Shown here piece by piece: positions 27,308 to 35,894 of a stretch of 64,000 nucleotides of DNA (position 1 is the stretch's first letter; each line of letters starts with the position of its first letter). Source of the stretch: Pseudomonas sp. StFLB209 (GTDB taxonomy: Bacteria; Pseudomonadota; Gammaproteobacteria; Pseudomonadales; Pseudomonadaceae); contig NZ_AP014637.1 of NCBI RefSeq assembly GCF_000829415.1, forward strand, positions 558,001 to 622,000. Reading direction: 5' to 3'. The notes below the pieces were generated by a model. That model saw only the letters and a list, made by a program, of their open reading frames with translations, did no database searches and was not told where the DNA came from. The position numbers were made by a program, and so were the translations under genes.

Positions 27308-27862
27308 ATGGGTGAAGACTCACAAGCCTGCGGGTCACTGACGGCAGACAAACGCGGCGGCCGCGAGCGCGGTGGCCGGGGCCCGCGGGTATTTGCCCCG
27401 GGTGACCTCAAGCTGCTGATTCTGGACCTGATTGCTGCTCAGCCTTGCCATGGTTATGACCTGATCCGCCAGATCGAGAGCCTGTTCGACGGCAATTACA
27501 GCCCCAGCCCTGGGGTCATCTACCCGACCCTGACCTTTCTGGAAGAAAGCGAGCTGATTCTCGGCGACGCTGCCGCCGGCAAGAAGCGCTACGCGCTGAC
27601 CGACATCGGCCGCGCCTGGCTGGCTGAGCAGGCCGTAGCGCTGGATGGCGCGCGCCAGCGTATCGACGTCAGCAAACGTGCCCTGCGCGGCCATGACCGG
27701 CCAGCGGAGATCCACGAAGCCGTGCACAACCTGCGTCATGCCATGCACATGCACCACGGTCGCTGGACACCTGAAGAAATCGCCCGGGTGCGCGACCTGC
27801 TCAACAGCACCGCCAAGGCCATCGCCGATGGCGCTCATTCCCGCATCGAGGAACCACAATGA
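27308..27862 (+). CDS. yqjI: PadR-family metal-responsive regulator (YqjI-like)
   Basis: 184 residues. An Arg/Gly-rich N-terminus leads into a PadR winged helix (DLKLLILDLIAAQPCHGYDL, then SPSPGVIYPTLTFLEE), the same architecture as YqjI, which in E. coli represses yqjH and responds to nickel and iron. The E. coli protein has a His-rich N-terminal tail; here that tail is absent and a His cluster (RHAMHMHHGRW, about residues 142-152) lies in the C-terminal part instead. Its stop overlaps the start of the siderophore reductase gene (ATGA). A tandem palindrome upstream suggests autoregulation. Confidence 0.85.
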   Translation: MGEDSQACGSLTADKRGGRERGGRGPRVFAPGDLKLLILDLIAAQPCHGYDLIRQIESLFDGNYSPSPGVIYPTLTFLEESELILGDAAAGKKRYALTDIGRAWLAEQAVALDGARQRIDVSKRALRGHDRPAEIHEAVHNLRHAMHMHHGRWTPEEIARVRDLLNSTAKAIADGAHSRIEEPQ

Positions 27863-28635
27863 ATTCACCGCAAGCGATTCACCGCGTCATGCATGAAATC
27901 AAGCGTCGCAAACTCGAAGTGTTGCGCGTCACCGACCTCACGCCACTGATGCGCCGTGTCACCCTGCACGGCCCAGAGCTGGCCGGGTTCATCAGCCTGG
28001 GCGCTGACGACCACGTCAAATTGCTGTTCCCGCGTACCCCGCAAGAGCAGGCGGCGCTGGAAACCATGACGCTCGGCGCCGACAGCGCAGGCCCGCGCCC
28101 GGCCATGCGTGACTACACGCCGCGCCGCTATGACCCGCAAAGTAACGAGCTGGACATCGACTTCGTGCTGCACGGCGACGGCCCGGCCGCGACCTGGGCC
28201 GCCCAAGCGGCTGCGGGACAGCATCTATACATCGCAGGCCCGCGTGGCTCGCTGGTGGTCCCGGATATTTTCGACAGTTACCTGTTGATCGGCGACGAGA
28301 CCGCTATCCCGGCCATTGCCCGGCGCCTTGAAGAGCTGCCGGCAGGTCGCAGCGCCCGCGTATTGATCGAAGTCGCCAGCCTCGATGAGCGCCAGCCACT
28401 GAACAGCCAGGCCCAGGTCGAAGTGAGCTGGGTGGTGCGTGGCGAGCAGGATTTGCTGGAGGCCATCCGTCAGGTGCAAGTCCCCACTGGCAAGCTGTAT
28501 GCCTGGGTCGCTACCGAAGCGGCCCTGTCGCGCAAGGCGCGGCGCATCCTGCTCGATGAAAAGGGACTGGATGATGAATTCGTCAAGGCTGCCGGTTACT
28601 GGCGCCTCGACGAGTCTGAGTCGCAAGGGCACTGA
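27859..28635 (+). CDS. yqjH: Siderophore-interacting ferric reductase (YqjH/ViuB-like)
   Basis: 258-residue cytoplasmic flavoprotein of the SIP family that releases iron from ferric siderophores by reduction. MRRVTLHGPELAGF, the FAD-contact motif MRDYTPRRYDP and GPRGSLVVPD are readable, as is the C-terminal YWRLDES ending common in the family. Four-base overlap with the yqjI-like gene indicates a two-gene operon linking metal sensing with siderophore iron release. Convergent with the next gene. Confidence 0.9.
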   Translation: MNSPQAIHRVMHEIKRRKLEVLRVTDLTPLMRRVTLHGPELAGFISLGADDHVKLLFPRTPQEQAALETMTLGADSAGPRPAMRDYTPRRYDPQSNELDIDFVLHGDGPAATWAAQAAAGQHLYIAGPRGSLVVPDIFDSYLLIGDETAIPAIARRLEELPAGRSARVLIEVASLDERQPLNSQAQVEVSWVVRGEQDLLEAIRQVQVPTGKLYAWVATEAALSRKARRILLDEKGLDDEFVKAAGYWRLDESESQGH

Positions 28636-28645
28636 GCGCTTCTAG

Positions 28646-29299
28646 TCAGGGCTTTTTCAGCCGCCGGTCAACCACCAGTAGCAGCAGTGCAATCAGCACA
28701 AACCCGGCCAGCACTCCCCCGGCATTGATGAACGCCTGGGCATAGCCCAGGTTGCCCGCGTCGACGAAGGGATAGACGTAATCACCCAGCAGGTCGCCGC
28801 GCAGCAAGACATAGCCGAAGTACACCAGTGGGTAGAGCATCCACAGCAGCACATGACGCAGTCCCAACCCGGCCTTGGGCACGTACAGCCACCAATAGAG
28901 CACGAACAGCAACGGCATGATGTCGTGCAGCAGTTCATCGGCCAGCCACTGCCAGCCCTGCGGTTGCCACAGGTGGCGTAGCAACAGGCTGTAGGCAATC
29001 GCCACCAGGGCAATACTGGCGGCGATACCGCTGCAGACCACCGGGTGACGGAAAAACCGCTGCAACGCCGTGTTTCGCTGACTGACCACACAGGTCAGCG
29101 CCACGGCCACCAGGGTGTTGCTAAGCACGGTGAAAAAGCTGAAGAACTTCACCAACCCGCCCAGCAGGCTGGCCTGATCATTCCAGCGAGAGATAAAGAT
29201 CAGGTATTGCTGGATCGCCAGTCCGGACCAGCCCAGCACTGCCGCAACCAAGGCATAGCGACGTGCGCCGGGGGCCGCTGGCAGGTGTTTGTCGAGCAT
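28646..29299 (-). CDS. Pr6Pr-family integral membrane protein
   Basis: 217 residues with about six hydrophobic segments. The pattern KFFSFFTVLSNTLVA early and HDIMPLLFVLYWWLYVPK, then LWMLYPLVYFGYVLLRGD, is typical of the Pr6Pr (FAR-17a/AIG1-like) family of unknown function. ATG 29299 follows AAGGA. It sits in the inner membrane by prediction. Followed on the same strand by nothing; preceded by the VF530-type gene with nine bases between, so the two may be co-transcribed. Confidence 0.78.
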   Translation of the reverse strand: MLDKHLPAAPGARRYALVAAVLGWSGLAIQQYLIFISRWNDQASLLGGLVKFFSFFTVLSNTLVAVALTCVVSQRNTALQRFFRHPVVCSGIAASIALVAIAYSLLLRHLWQPQGWQWLADELLHDIMPLLFVLYWWLYVPKAGLGLRHVLLWMLYPLVYFGYVLLRGDLLGDYVYPFVDAGNLGYAQAFINAGGVLAGFVLIALLLLVVDRRLKKP

Positions 29300-29308
29300 C
29301 AAGCATCC

Positions 29309-29530
29309 TTAACGTTTTTTCTGCAGCTTCACATACAAGGCTTCGACCTTCTCACGGGCCCAAGGTGTCTTGCGCAAAAACGTCAGGCTCGACTTGATGC
29401 TCGGGTCGCTCTTGAAGCAGCGAATATCGATACGCTCGGCAAGGCCCGACCACTGATAGTGCTCGACCAGCACTTCGAGAATGCGCTGCAGGGTCACGCC
29501 ATGCAGCGGATCGGTGTTAGGAGTAGTCAT
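29309..29530 (-). CDS. VF530-family small DNA-binding-like protein
   Basis: 73 residues: [54 protein letters not shown]. This is the VF530 (DUF2132) family, whose structure suggests DNA binding; no cellular role is established. ATG 29530 follows AAGGTG and starts the conserved part; the open frame upstream adds an unlikely Cys-rich tail. Runs just ahead of the Pr6Pr-family gene and divergent from gcd. Confidence 0.85.
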   Translation of the reverse strand: MTTPNTDPLHGVTLQRILEVLVEHYQWSGLAERIDIRCFKSDPSIKSSLTFLRKTPWAREKVEALYVKLQKKR

Positions 29531-29690
29531 CTGGCACCTTGGGCAGGGTTTGCGGCAAAAGGAGCGCACCATAGCCGAGCCGGGCGTCAGCGGGAAGCCC
29601 GGTTGGACAGTTTAGAACGCTCCTGCAGGCAGTCTGATGTGCCATCGGTCTTGTACCTATGCATATTTTTGAAACGTTTTGTTACTTCAA

Positions 29691-29708
29691 GCCTCTGCAT
29701 GCAGAGGC
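29691..29708. promoter_or_regulatory. Perfect 18-base palindrome upstream of gcd
   Basis: GCCTCTGCATGCAGAGGC reads identically on both strands, 51 bases before the gcd start. The position fits an operator, but no regulator was matched to it. No firm -35/-10 pair was found nearby. Confidence 0.45.
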
Positions 29709-29758
29709 GGCTCGTGACCCACACACCGCCGAATATTCATTTCGCGGAGATTTGCACT

Positions 29759-32155
29759 ATGGGCACTGATGCAGTTGCACGCAGCCATCCCTTGCCACTG
29801 AAGATCGTTGGGTTGGTATTACTGCTGATGGGGCTGGTCCTGCTCGGCTACGGGATCAAACTCCTGCAACTGGGCGGTTCGCTTTATTACGTGCTGGCCG
29901 GCGTCGCGCTGACCCTGACCGCCATACTGCTGTTCAAAAGGCATCGCGCCGCCCTTAGCCTCTACGCACTGTTCCTGTTCGCCAGCACCGGCTGGTCGCT
30001 CTGGGAAGTCGGTCTGGACTGGTGGCAACTGGTTCCGCGCCTGGCGCTCTGGTTTGCCTTGGGCATTGTCCTGTTGTTGCCCTGGCTGCGCCGGCCGTTA
30101 CAGGGCGCTGCACCCGCCCCCCTGGCTACCGGCAGTTTGAGCCTTGCGGTGCTGCTCGCAGGTCTGGTGGCACTGGCCAGCCAGTTCACCCACCCTGGCC
30201 GTATCGAAGGCCAGCTCGACCGCGAAACAGCCGGCACCACCAGCACCGCACCGGCAATGCCCGACGGCGACTGGCAGTCCTACGGGCGCACCGCCTTTGG
30301 TGACCGTTATTCTCCGCTCAAGCAGATCACGCCTGACAACGTTCACCAACTCGAAGCGGCCTGGACCTTCCGTACCGGTGATATCCCAGGCCCTGGCGAC
30401 CCAGGCGAAACCACCGCCGAGAACACACCGCTGAAGGTCAACGGCATGCTCTATGTGTGCACGCCGCACAGCCAGGTGATTGCGCTGGACCCGGACAGTG
30501 GCAAGCAAATCTGGCGCTATGATCCGAAGATCAGCACCCAGAGCGCTGAAAATTTCAAGGGCTGGGCGCACATGACCTGCCGTGGCGTGGCTTATCACGA
30601 CCAGGCCAGCTACGCCGACTCCGCTGAGCAAGCCAGCCCGGCGACCGCCAGCGCCTGCCCAAAACGCATTTTGCTGCCCACCGCCGACACCCGGTTGATC
30701 GCCTTGAACGCTGACACCGGCAAGGTCTGTGAAGACTTCGGCAACCAGGGCGCGATCGACCTGACCAGCAACATTGGCAGCTTCGCCCCCGGCGGCTATT
30801 ACTCCACCTCGCCACCGGCAGTGACCCGCGACCTGGTCATCATCGGCGGGCATGTCACTGACAACGTCTCCACCGACGAGCCATCCGGAGTGATTCGGGC
30901 CTATGACATCCGCACCGGCCGTCTGGTCTGGAACTGGGACAGCGGCAACCCGGATCAGACCGCGCCTCTCGCGGCGGGCGAAACCTACACCCGCAACTCG
31001 CCCAACATGTGGTCAATGTTCAGCGTCGATGAAAAGCTGGGCCTGATCTACCTGCCGATGGGCAACCAGATGCCCGACCAGTGGGGCGGCAACCGTACCC
31101 CGGCGTCAGAGCGATTCAGTGCAGGCCTGGTGGCGCTGGAGATCGCCAGTGGCAAGGTACGCTGGAACTATCAATTCACTCATCATGATCTGTGGGACAT
31201 GGACGTCGGCGGTCAGCCAACGTTGATGGACCTGAAAACCGCCGATGGCCTGAAGCCGGCGGTACTGGCCTCGACCAAGCAAGGCAGTATCTACGTGCTG
31301 GACCGCCGCAGCGGTGAGCCTATCGTGCCGATCCATGAAGTGCCGGTGCCGCAAGGCGCGGTCGAGGGCGATCGTACTTCGCCGACCCAGCCGAAATCGG
31401 AGCTGAACTTCATGCCGCCGGTGCTCACCGAGCGTGACATGTGGGGCGTGACCCCGTTCGATCAACTGCTGTGCCGCATCGACTTCAAGTCGCTGCGCTA
31501 CGAAGGCCCGTTTACCCCGCCGTCACTGCAAGGCACGCTGGTCTACCCCGGTAACTTCGGGGTGTTCGACTGGGGCGGTATTTCGGTTGATCCGGTGCGT
31601 CAGATCGCCTTCGTCAACCCCAGCTACATGGCGTTCCGCTCGAAACTGGTGCCGGCCGCTGAAGTGGCGGCCGGGCCGGGCCGCAAGAGCGAGACCGAAG
31701 GCGTGCAACCCAACAAGGGCGCCCCGTACGGGGTGATTCTTGAAGCGCTGCTGTCGCCCATGGGCCTGCCTTGCCAGGCACCGGCCTGGGGCTATGTGGC
31801 TGCCGTTGACCTGACCACCCACAAGACCCTGTGGATGCACAAGAACGGCACCGTGCGTGACAGCTCGCCGGTTCCGATCCCGTTGACCATGGGCGTGCCC
31901 AGTCTCGGCGGCACCATCACCACCGCCAGCGGCCTGGGCTTTTTGAGCGGGACGCTGGACCAGTATCTGCGCGCTTATGACCTGCGTAACGGCAAGCAGT
32001 TATGGCAAGGCCGCCTGCCCGCCGGCGCGCAGACCACGCCGATGACCTACACCGGCAAGGATGGCCAACAATACGTGCTGGTGGTCGCTGGCGGCCATGG
32101 TTCGCTGGGCACCCGACAAGGCGACTACGTAGTAGCGTACCGCTTGCCGAGGTAA
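29759..32155 (+). CDS. gcd: Membrane-bound quinoprotein glucose dehydrogenase
   Basis: 798 residues. Five N-terminal membrane segments (about residues 15-140) anchor a periplasmic eight-bladed propeller that uses PQQ to oxidise glucose to gluconolactone and feeds electrons to ubiquinone, the first step of direct glucose oxidation in Pseudomonas. DGDWQSYGRTAFGDRYSPL starts the catalytic domain; NPDQTAPL, HHDLWDMDVGGQPTL and GGTITTASGL are family signatures. ATG 29759 follows GGAG; the open frame upstream has no homology. Monocistronic by appearance, with REP-like repeats after the stop. Confidence 0.95.
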   Translation: MGTDAVARSHPLPLKIVGLVLLLMGLVLLGYGIKLLQLGGSLYYVLAGVALTLTAILLFKRHRAALSLYALFLFASTGWSLWEVGLDWWQLVPRLALWFALGIVLLLPWLRRPLQGAAPAPLATGSLSLAVLLAGLVALASQFTHPGRIEGQLDRETAGTTSTAPAMPDGDWQSYGRTAFGDRYSPLKQITPDNVHQLEAAWTFRTGDIPGPGDPGETTAENTPLKVNGMLYVCTPHSQVIALDPDSGKQIWRYDPKISTQSAENFKGWAHMTCRGVAYHDQASYADSAEQASPATASACPKRILLPTADTRLIALNADTGKVCEDFGNQGAIDLTSNIGSFAPGGYYSTSPPAVTRDLVIIGGHVTDNVSTDEPSGVIRAYDIRTGRLVWNWDSGNPDQTAPLAAGETYTRNSPNMWSMFSVDEKLGLIYLPMGNQMPDQWGGNRTPASERFSAGLVALEIASGKVRWNYQFTHHDLWDMDVGGQPTLMDLKTADGLKPAVLASTKQGSIYVLDRRSGEPIVPIHEVPVPQGAVEGDRTSPTQPKSELNFMPPVLTERDMWGVTPFDQLLCRIDFKSLRYEGPFTPPSLQGTLVYPGNFGVFDWGGISVDPVRQIAFVNPSYMAFRSKLVPAAEVAAGPGRKSETEGVQPNKGAPYGVILEALLSPMGLPCQAPAWGYVAAVDLTTHKTLWMHKNGTVRDSSPVPIPLTMGVPSLGGTITTASGLGFLSGTLDQYLRAYDLRNGKQLWQGRLPAGAQTTPMTYTGKDGQQYVLVVAGGHGSLGTRQGDYVVAYRLPR

Positions 32156-32170
32156 AGAGCGCTGCAGTTG

Positions 32171-32259
32171 CAGGAGCGACCAAGGTCGCGAAGAGGCCGG
32201 CACAGGCATAACAGCTGTATTGCCCGACCAGCCGCCTTCGCGACCAAGGTCGCTCCTAC
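32171..32259. repeat. Inverted pair of REP-like elements
   Basis: CAGGAGCGACCAAGGTCGCGAAG (32171-32193, given in part) is repeated in inverse as CTTCGCGACCAAGGTCGCTC at 32236-32255 and on to 32259. Each arm is itself a short palindrome (GCGACC-AA-GGTCGC). The right copy runs over the stop codon of the truncated haemoglobin gene. The pair can fold into one large hairpin and lies between converging genes. Confidence 0.75.
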
Positions 32260-32684
32260 TGGTGAATCACCTGGTCACGCATGGCGGCCAGACGGGCGAT
32301 CAGGCGGTTCTGTACGGGCACTGATATGTTCTGCTCGTCCATCGACTTGATCAGATTCTCGACCAGCGCATTGAAGTTGCCGCGGGTCAGGTCCTGGCCT
32401 TTGTGTGACTCGCGCAGGTTGTCGCCGGTATAGGTGCAGGGCCCGCCGGTTTCCATACAGAAGAACTCAACCAGCTTGTCACGCAGACGCTCGATATCGA
32501 CCCGGCGAAAGCGTTCGACGATACGCTCGTCTTTAGCCACGTTGAGCAGCATTCCTTCGACGATACGCTGGATACCGGCACGCTGGCCCAGGTCCTGATA
32601 CAGGCTGTCATCTTTGGCCGGTTGAGGCTGCTGGGCGCAGCCGACCAGCATTACCAGCAGCAATGCACTGAGCAGACGCTTCAT
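32256..32684 (-). CDS. Truncated haemoglobin lipoprotein
   Basis: 142 residues. The signal peptide MKRLLSALLLVMLVGC ends in a lipobox (LVGC), so the protein should be a lipid-anchored envelope protein, unlike the usual cytosolic truncated globins. The globin part (LYQDLGQRAGIQRIVEGML, then FRRVDIERLRDKLVEFF) and the METGGPCTYTGDNLRESHKG stretch, with the likely haem-ligating His, match group I truncated haemoglobins. Two cysteines bracket the TGGP motif. Last gene of a four-gene operon; its ATG overlaps the stop of the DUF3034 gene. A role in oxygen or NO chemistry at the envelope is inferred only. Confidence 0.85.
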   Translation of the reverse strand: MKRLLSALLLVMLVGCAQQPQPAKDDSLYQDLGQRAGIQRIVEGMLLNVAKDERIVERFRRVDIERLRDKLVEFFCMETGGPCTYTGDNLRESHKGQDLTRGNFNALVENLIKSMDEQNISVPVQNRLIARLAAMRDQVIHQ

Positions 32685-33547
32685 CAGAAACTCCCCTGCA
32701 GGGACAGGTAGGCACCGTTCTGGTTTTCCAGAGTCGCAATCTCACCGAGCCGGGCGTAGGCCAACACTACGGAGAAATGTTTGTTGGGGAAGTAACCGAC
32801 GAACACGTCGGCCCAATCGCTTTCCCCGGCGAACGACAAATTGTCGGGCTTCTCGCGATATTCCACACCCACCGCCCAGCGCGGGTTGAGCAGCACCGCC
32901 AGCGAGCCTTCCTTGAGCACGCTACGACTGTCACGCCGGTCACCACCAAAGCCCAACAGGCCGATTTCGTTGGCGCGGCTGTAGCGCACGCCGCCGTTGA
33001 CCAGCAGGTTGTAGCCGAACGCCCCGCCGATGAACAGGCGGCTGGCGGTCAGGTAACCCTCAACGTCAGAGTTGCGCTTGGCGCCGACCAGGCTGGGAAT
33101 CAGGAAGTCGTTCTGATGTTTGTATTGCACCCCCAGCGACACCTGCGGCAGGTTGTCGAAGATCAGGTCGCCGAACAGCCTGACCTTTACCCCGAAAATA
33201 TCCTGGGTGAAGTTGTCATCGGGCAAGCTCAGTTTGTGCTGTAGCGTGCTGATGTCGAAGCGCTGGCGGGCGTAAGAGAACTCAACCCGGTTTCCATAGG
33301 CCACCGCCAGCCCCGCGACATCCAGGTTGTAGTCGGGCAGGTCGACACGGGTTGCAAAGGCGCTGGCGCCCCACTCGCCTTCTTCACCGTAACCGGTGAG
33401 TACCGCCCACGGCGTGATGCCTCCGCCGGCACTGCCTTCGATACTGCTGGCGCCGCCAGTGGCAAGCAGTTTGCTGTTCTCGGCTTGAACCAGAGGCGCA
33501 GTGGCCCCCAACAGGCAACTCAACAACAACGCATTTCTGTAGTGCAT
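32684..33547 (-). CDS. DUF3034-family exported beta-barrel-like protein
   Basis: 287 residues with a signal peptide (MHYRNALLLSCLLGATAPLVQA). The mature part alternates polar and aromatic residues in repeated short strands (WGASAFATRVDLPDYNLDV, VSLGVQYKHQNDF, WAVGVEYREKPDN) and ends in Phe (SLQGSF), all features of outer-membrane barrels. It matches the DUF3034 family in its GGASSIEGSAGGGITPWA start; no function is known. One base overlaps the globin gene and one base separates it from the EAL gene, so it is firmly inside the operon. Confidence 0.82.
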   Translation of the reverse strand: MHYRNALLLSCLLGATAPLVQAENSKLLATGGASSIEGSAGGGITPWAVLTGYGEEGEWGASAFATRVDLPDYNLDVAGLAVAYGNRVEFSYARQRFDISTLQHKLSLPDDNFTQDIFGVKVRLFGDLIFDNLPQVSLGVQYKHQNDFLIPSLVGAKRNSDVEGYLTASRLFIGGAFGYNLLVNGGVRYSRANEIGLLGFGGDRRDSRSVLKEGSLAVLLNPRWAVGVEYREKPDNLSFAGESDWADVFVGYFPNKHFSVVLAYARLGEIATLENQNGAYLSLQGSF

Positions 33548-33548
33548 G

Positions 33549-35894
33549 TCAGTGAACCATCAGGTCAGTGGGAGCATGACTCTTGGCAATCCATGCCTCG
33601 AAGGCCGCCGCCGACAGCGGACGACTGATGAGATAGCCCTGGGCCGTATCGCAATGCCAGCGTTGCAGCAACTGCAGGCTGTGTTCGTACTCAACCCCTT
33701 CAGCGACCACCTTCAAGCCCAGGTTGTGGCTCATTTCGATGGTCGAACGAACAATCACCGCGTCCTCGCTGGTCTCATCCAGGTTGCGTACAAATGACTG
33801 GTCTATTTTCAGTTCCTGAACCGGCAAGCGCTTGAGGTGTGCCAATGAAGAATAGCCGGTGCCGAAATCGTCCACCGACAAACTGATGCCACACTCACGC
33901 AGGCGGTTGAGCACCACCAGTGCCTGCTCCGGCTCGCTCATCACCGCGCTTTCAGTGATCTCGAAAATCAGTTGCTCAGCCGGTACATGGTGCTTGGTCA
34001 GGGTCCGGGTCACGTGGCCCACCAGGTCACCACCGAGCAAATCGTCGGCCGACACGTTGACCGAAAGCTGCACCAATAACCCGCGGGTAGCCCATTCGGC
34101 GAGTTGGCGGATCGCTTCTTCGATCACCCAGTTGGTCAACAACTGGATGCTGCCGGTGCGCTCGGCAAGGATGATGAATTCCCCCGGCGACACGTTGCCA
34201 AACTGCGGATGCGCCCAACGCAACAAGGCTTCAGCCTGGCGCACATGGCCTTGGCGAATGTCCAGCTTGGGCTGGTAATGCAGATGCAATTCGCCATTCT
34301 GCGCGGCCTTGCGCAGGTCACGGATCAGGCTGATCTGGCGCTGGTGGGCCAGGTCACGACCGTCTTCATAGATATGCAGACGGCCGGGCATGTTGATCGC
34401 ATCCTTGCGGGCGATCAGTGCCCGGTTGAGCAGCTCCTGGGCGGCATCACCATGTTCGGGGTAGACCGCAATGCCGATGCAGCACTCCAGCGCGATGTCG
34501 TACCCGTCAACGCGCTGGCTCTCGCTGAGCAGGCGCTGCAACTGATCGCCGCGCGCCACCGCCGCATCGACCGTGGCGTGATCGAGCAGGATGAGAAACT
34601 CGTTGGCCGTCAGCCGGGCGACAGTGTCACCTGCACTCAGGGCACCCTGCAGACGCTGTCCAAGCTCGTGGAGCAGGTGGTCGACCGTCTCGACCCCGAC
34701 GCTCTCGTGAATGGCGCGGAAGTTGTCGATGCCCAGGTACATCAAGGCCATTTGACGCTCAACGGCAATCGAACTGCCCAGCCGTTCCATCACCAGCGCC
34801 CGGTTGGGCAAGCCGGTCACCGCATCGTGCAGGGCGTTGTGCGCCAGTTGATCCTCACGCACAGCAATGCCGTGCTGCATGCTGTTGATTGCACCGGCCA
34901 ACATGCCCAGCTCGTCTTTGCGAGCCATGACCACTGGCGTGCGATAGTCGCCATCGCCAATGCGCTTGGCAGCCACTGCCAGGGCGCGGACCGGCAGCGA
35001 GACACTGCGGGCCAGCGCCAGGGTGCCGATCAACGAAGCCAACAGCGCTGCCAGAGAGATCCAGAAGATCTTTTCATCGAGTGGCACGAACGCCTGCAAG
35101 GCTTTGTCCAGCGGGCTTTGCAGTAACGCCAGAACCTGATTGTCGCCAGAGCCTGCGAGAGTCAGGGTCTGGCTGAGAAACTTCAGCTTGCCGCTTTCGG
35201 TCAGATGCATCTGACCGCCTGCAGAGGTGCGCATGAACTCGACCAACGCCGGATACATGGCGGCTGGCTGGGTGCTGATCAACTCGCCCGGCTTGCCGTT
35301 TTCGATCGTCAGGAATGACACCTCCAGACCACTGAGTGAACGCAGTTCCTGAGCGATATCGCTGTCGATGGTAAAGCCCATGACCACCCGGCCAAGCGGC
35401 AAGGGCGCCAGCACGGTACTTTCGACCAGCAAGTGCGGAGTACCGCCACCAGGCACGATCAGCATTGACTGATTATTGCGCTTGGCGCTGCGCAGCGCCT
35501 GGTCGTAGACGAATTTGGAGCCCTCCGCCACCTCGTCCTCGGTGCTGGCAACGACCGTGCCGTCCATGCCCAGCAAAAACATATCGCTGGCGTTGATCCG
35601 CCCGCCGTGGTTAAGCAGCACCGAGCGGATGGTCGAAGCATCGGAGCTGGCCACTGCATCGCGAAAGCCAAAGTCCGCCGAGAGCAACTGCACCGCATCG
35701 CGCAACCGCCGGCCGCGCAGGTCGATCAACCGCTCGAACACCCGGCTGCCAACCTCCAGTTGCGCCTGGGCCTGGCTGCGCACTGCATCGCCGGTGGCGA
35801 ATTTGACCGAGACAAAAACCGCTCCGATCACAACCAGAACCAATGCAATCAACACCCCGGCGATGCGCGCCTGGAAGCTCAGACGAAGTTTCAT
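33549..35894 (-). CDS. Membrane GGDEF/EAL protein, probable c-di-GMP phosphodiesterase
   Basis: 781 residues: N-terminal membrane helix, periplasmic sensing region (about residues 30-265), second helix, HAMP linker (to about 345), GGDEF domain (about 350-510) and EAL domain (about 525-775). The GGDEF signature is degraded to LTANEF, so cyclase activity is not expected. The EAL side is intact: AEALLRW, NVSADDL, EITES, DDFGTGYSSL, KIDQSFV and EGVE. It should therefore degrade c-di-GMP in response to an envelope signal. The start overlaps the stop of the cupredoxin-like gene by one base. Confidence 0.9.
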   Translation of the reverse strand: MKLRLSFQARIAGVLIALVLVVIGAVFVSVKFATGDAVRSQAQAQLEVGSRVFERLIDLRGRRLRDAVQLLSADFGFRDAVASSDASTIRSVLLNHGGRINASDMFLLGMDGTVVASTEDEVAEGSKFVYDQALRSAKRNNQSMLIVPGGGTPHLLVESTVLAPLPLGRVVMGFTIDSDIAQELRSLSGLEVSFLTIENGKPGELISTQPAAMYPALVEFMRTSAGGQMHLTESGKLKFLSQTLTLAGSGDNQVLALLQSPLDKALQAFVPLDEKIFWISLAALLASLIGTLALARSVSLPVRALAVAAKRIGDGDYRTPVVMARKDELGMLAGAINSMQHGIAVREDQLAHNALHDAVTGLPNRALVMERLGSSIAVERQMALMYLGIDNFRAIHESVGVETVDHLLHELGQRLQGALSAGDTVARLTANEFLILLDHATVDAAVARGDQLQRLLSESQRVDGYDIALECCIGIAVYPEHGDAAQELLNRALIARKDAINMPGRLHIYEDGRDLAHQRQISLIRDLRKAAQNGELHLHYQPKLDIRQGHVRQAEALLRWAHPQFGNVSPGEFIILAERTGSIQLLTNWVIEEAIRQLAEWATRGLLVQLSVNVSADDLLGGDLVGHVTRTLTKHHVPAEQLIFEITESAVMSEPEQALVVLNRLRECGISLSVDDFGTGYSSLAHLKRLPVQELKIDQSFVRNLDETSEDAVIVRSTIEMSHNLGLKVVAEGVEYEHSLQLLQRWHCDTAQGYLISRPLSAAAFEAWIAKSHAPTDLMVH

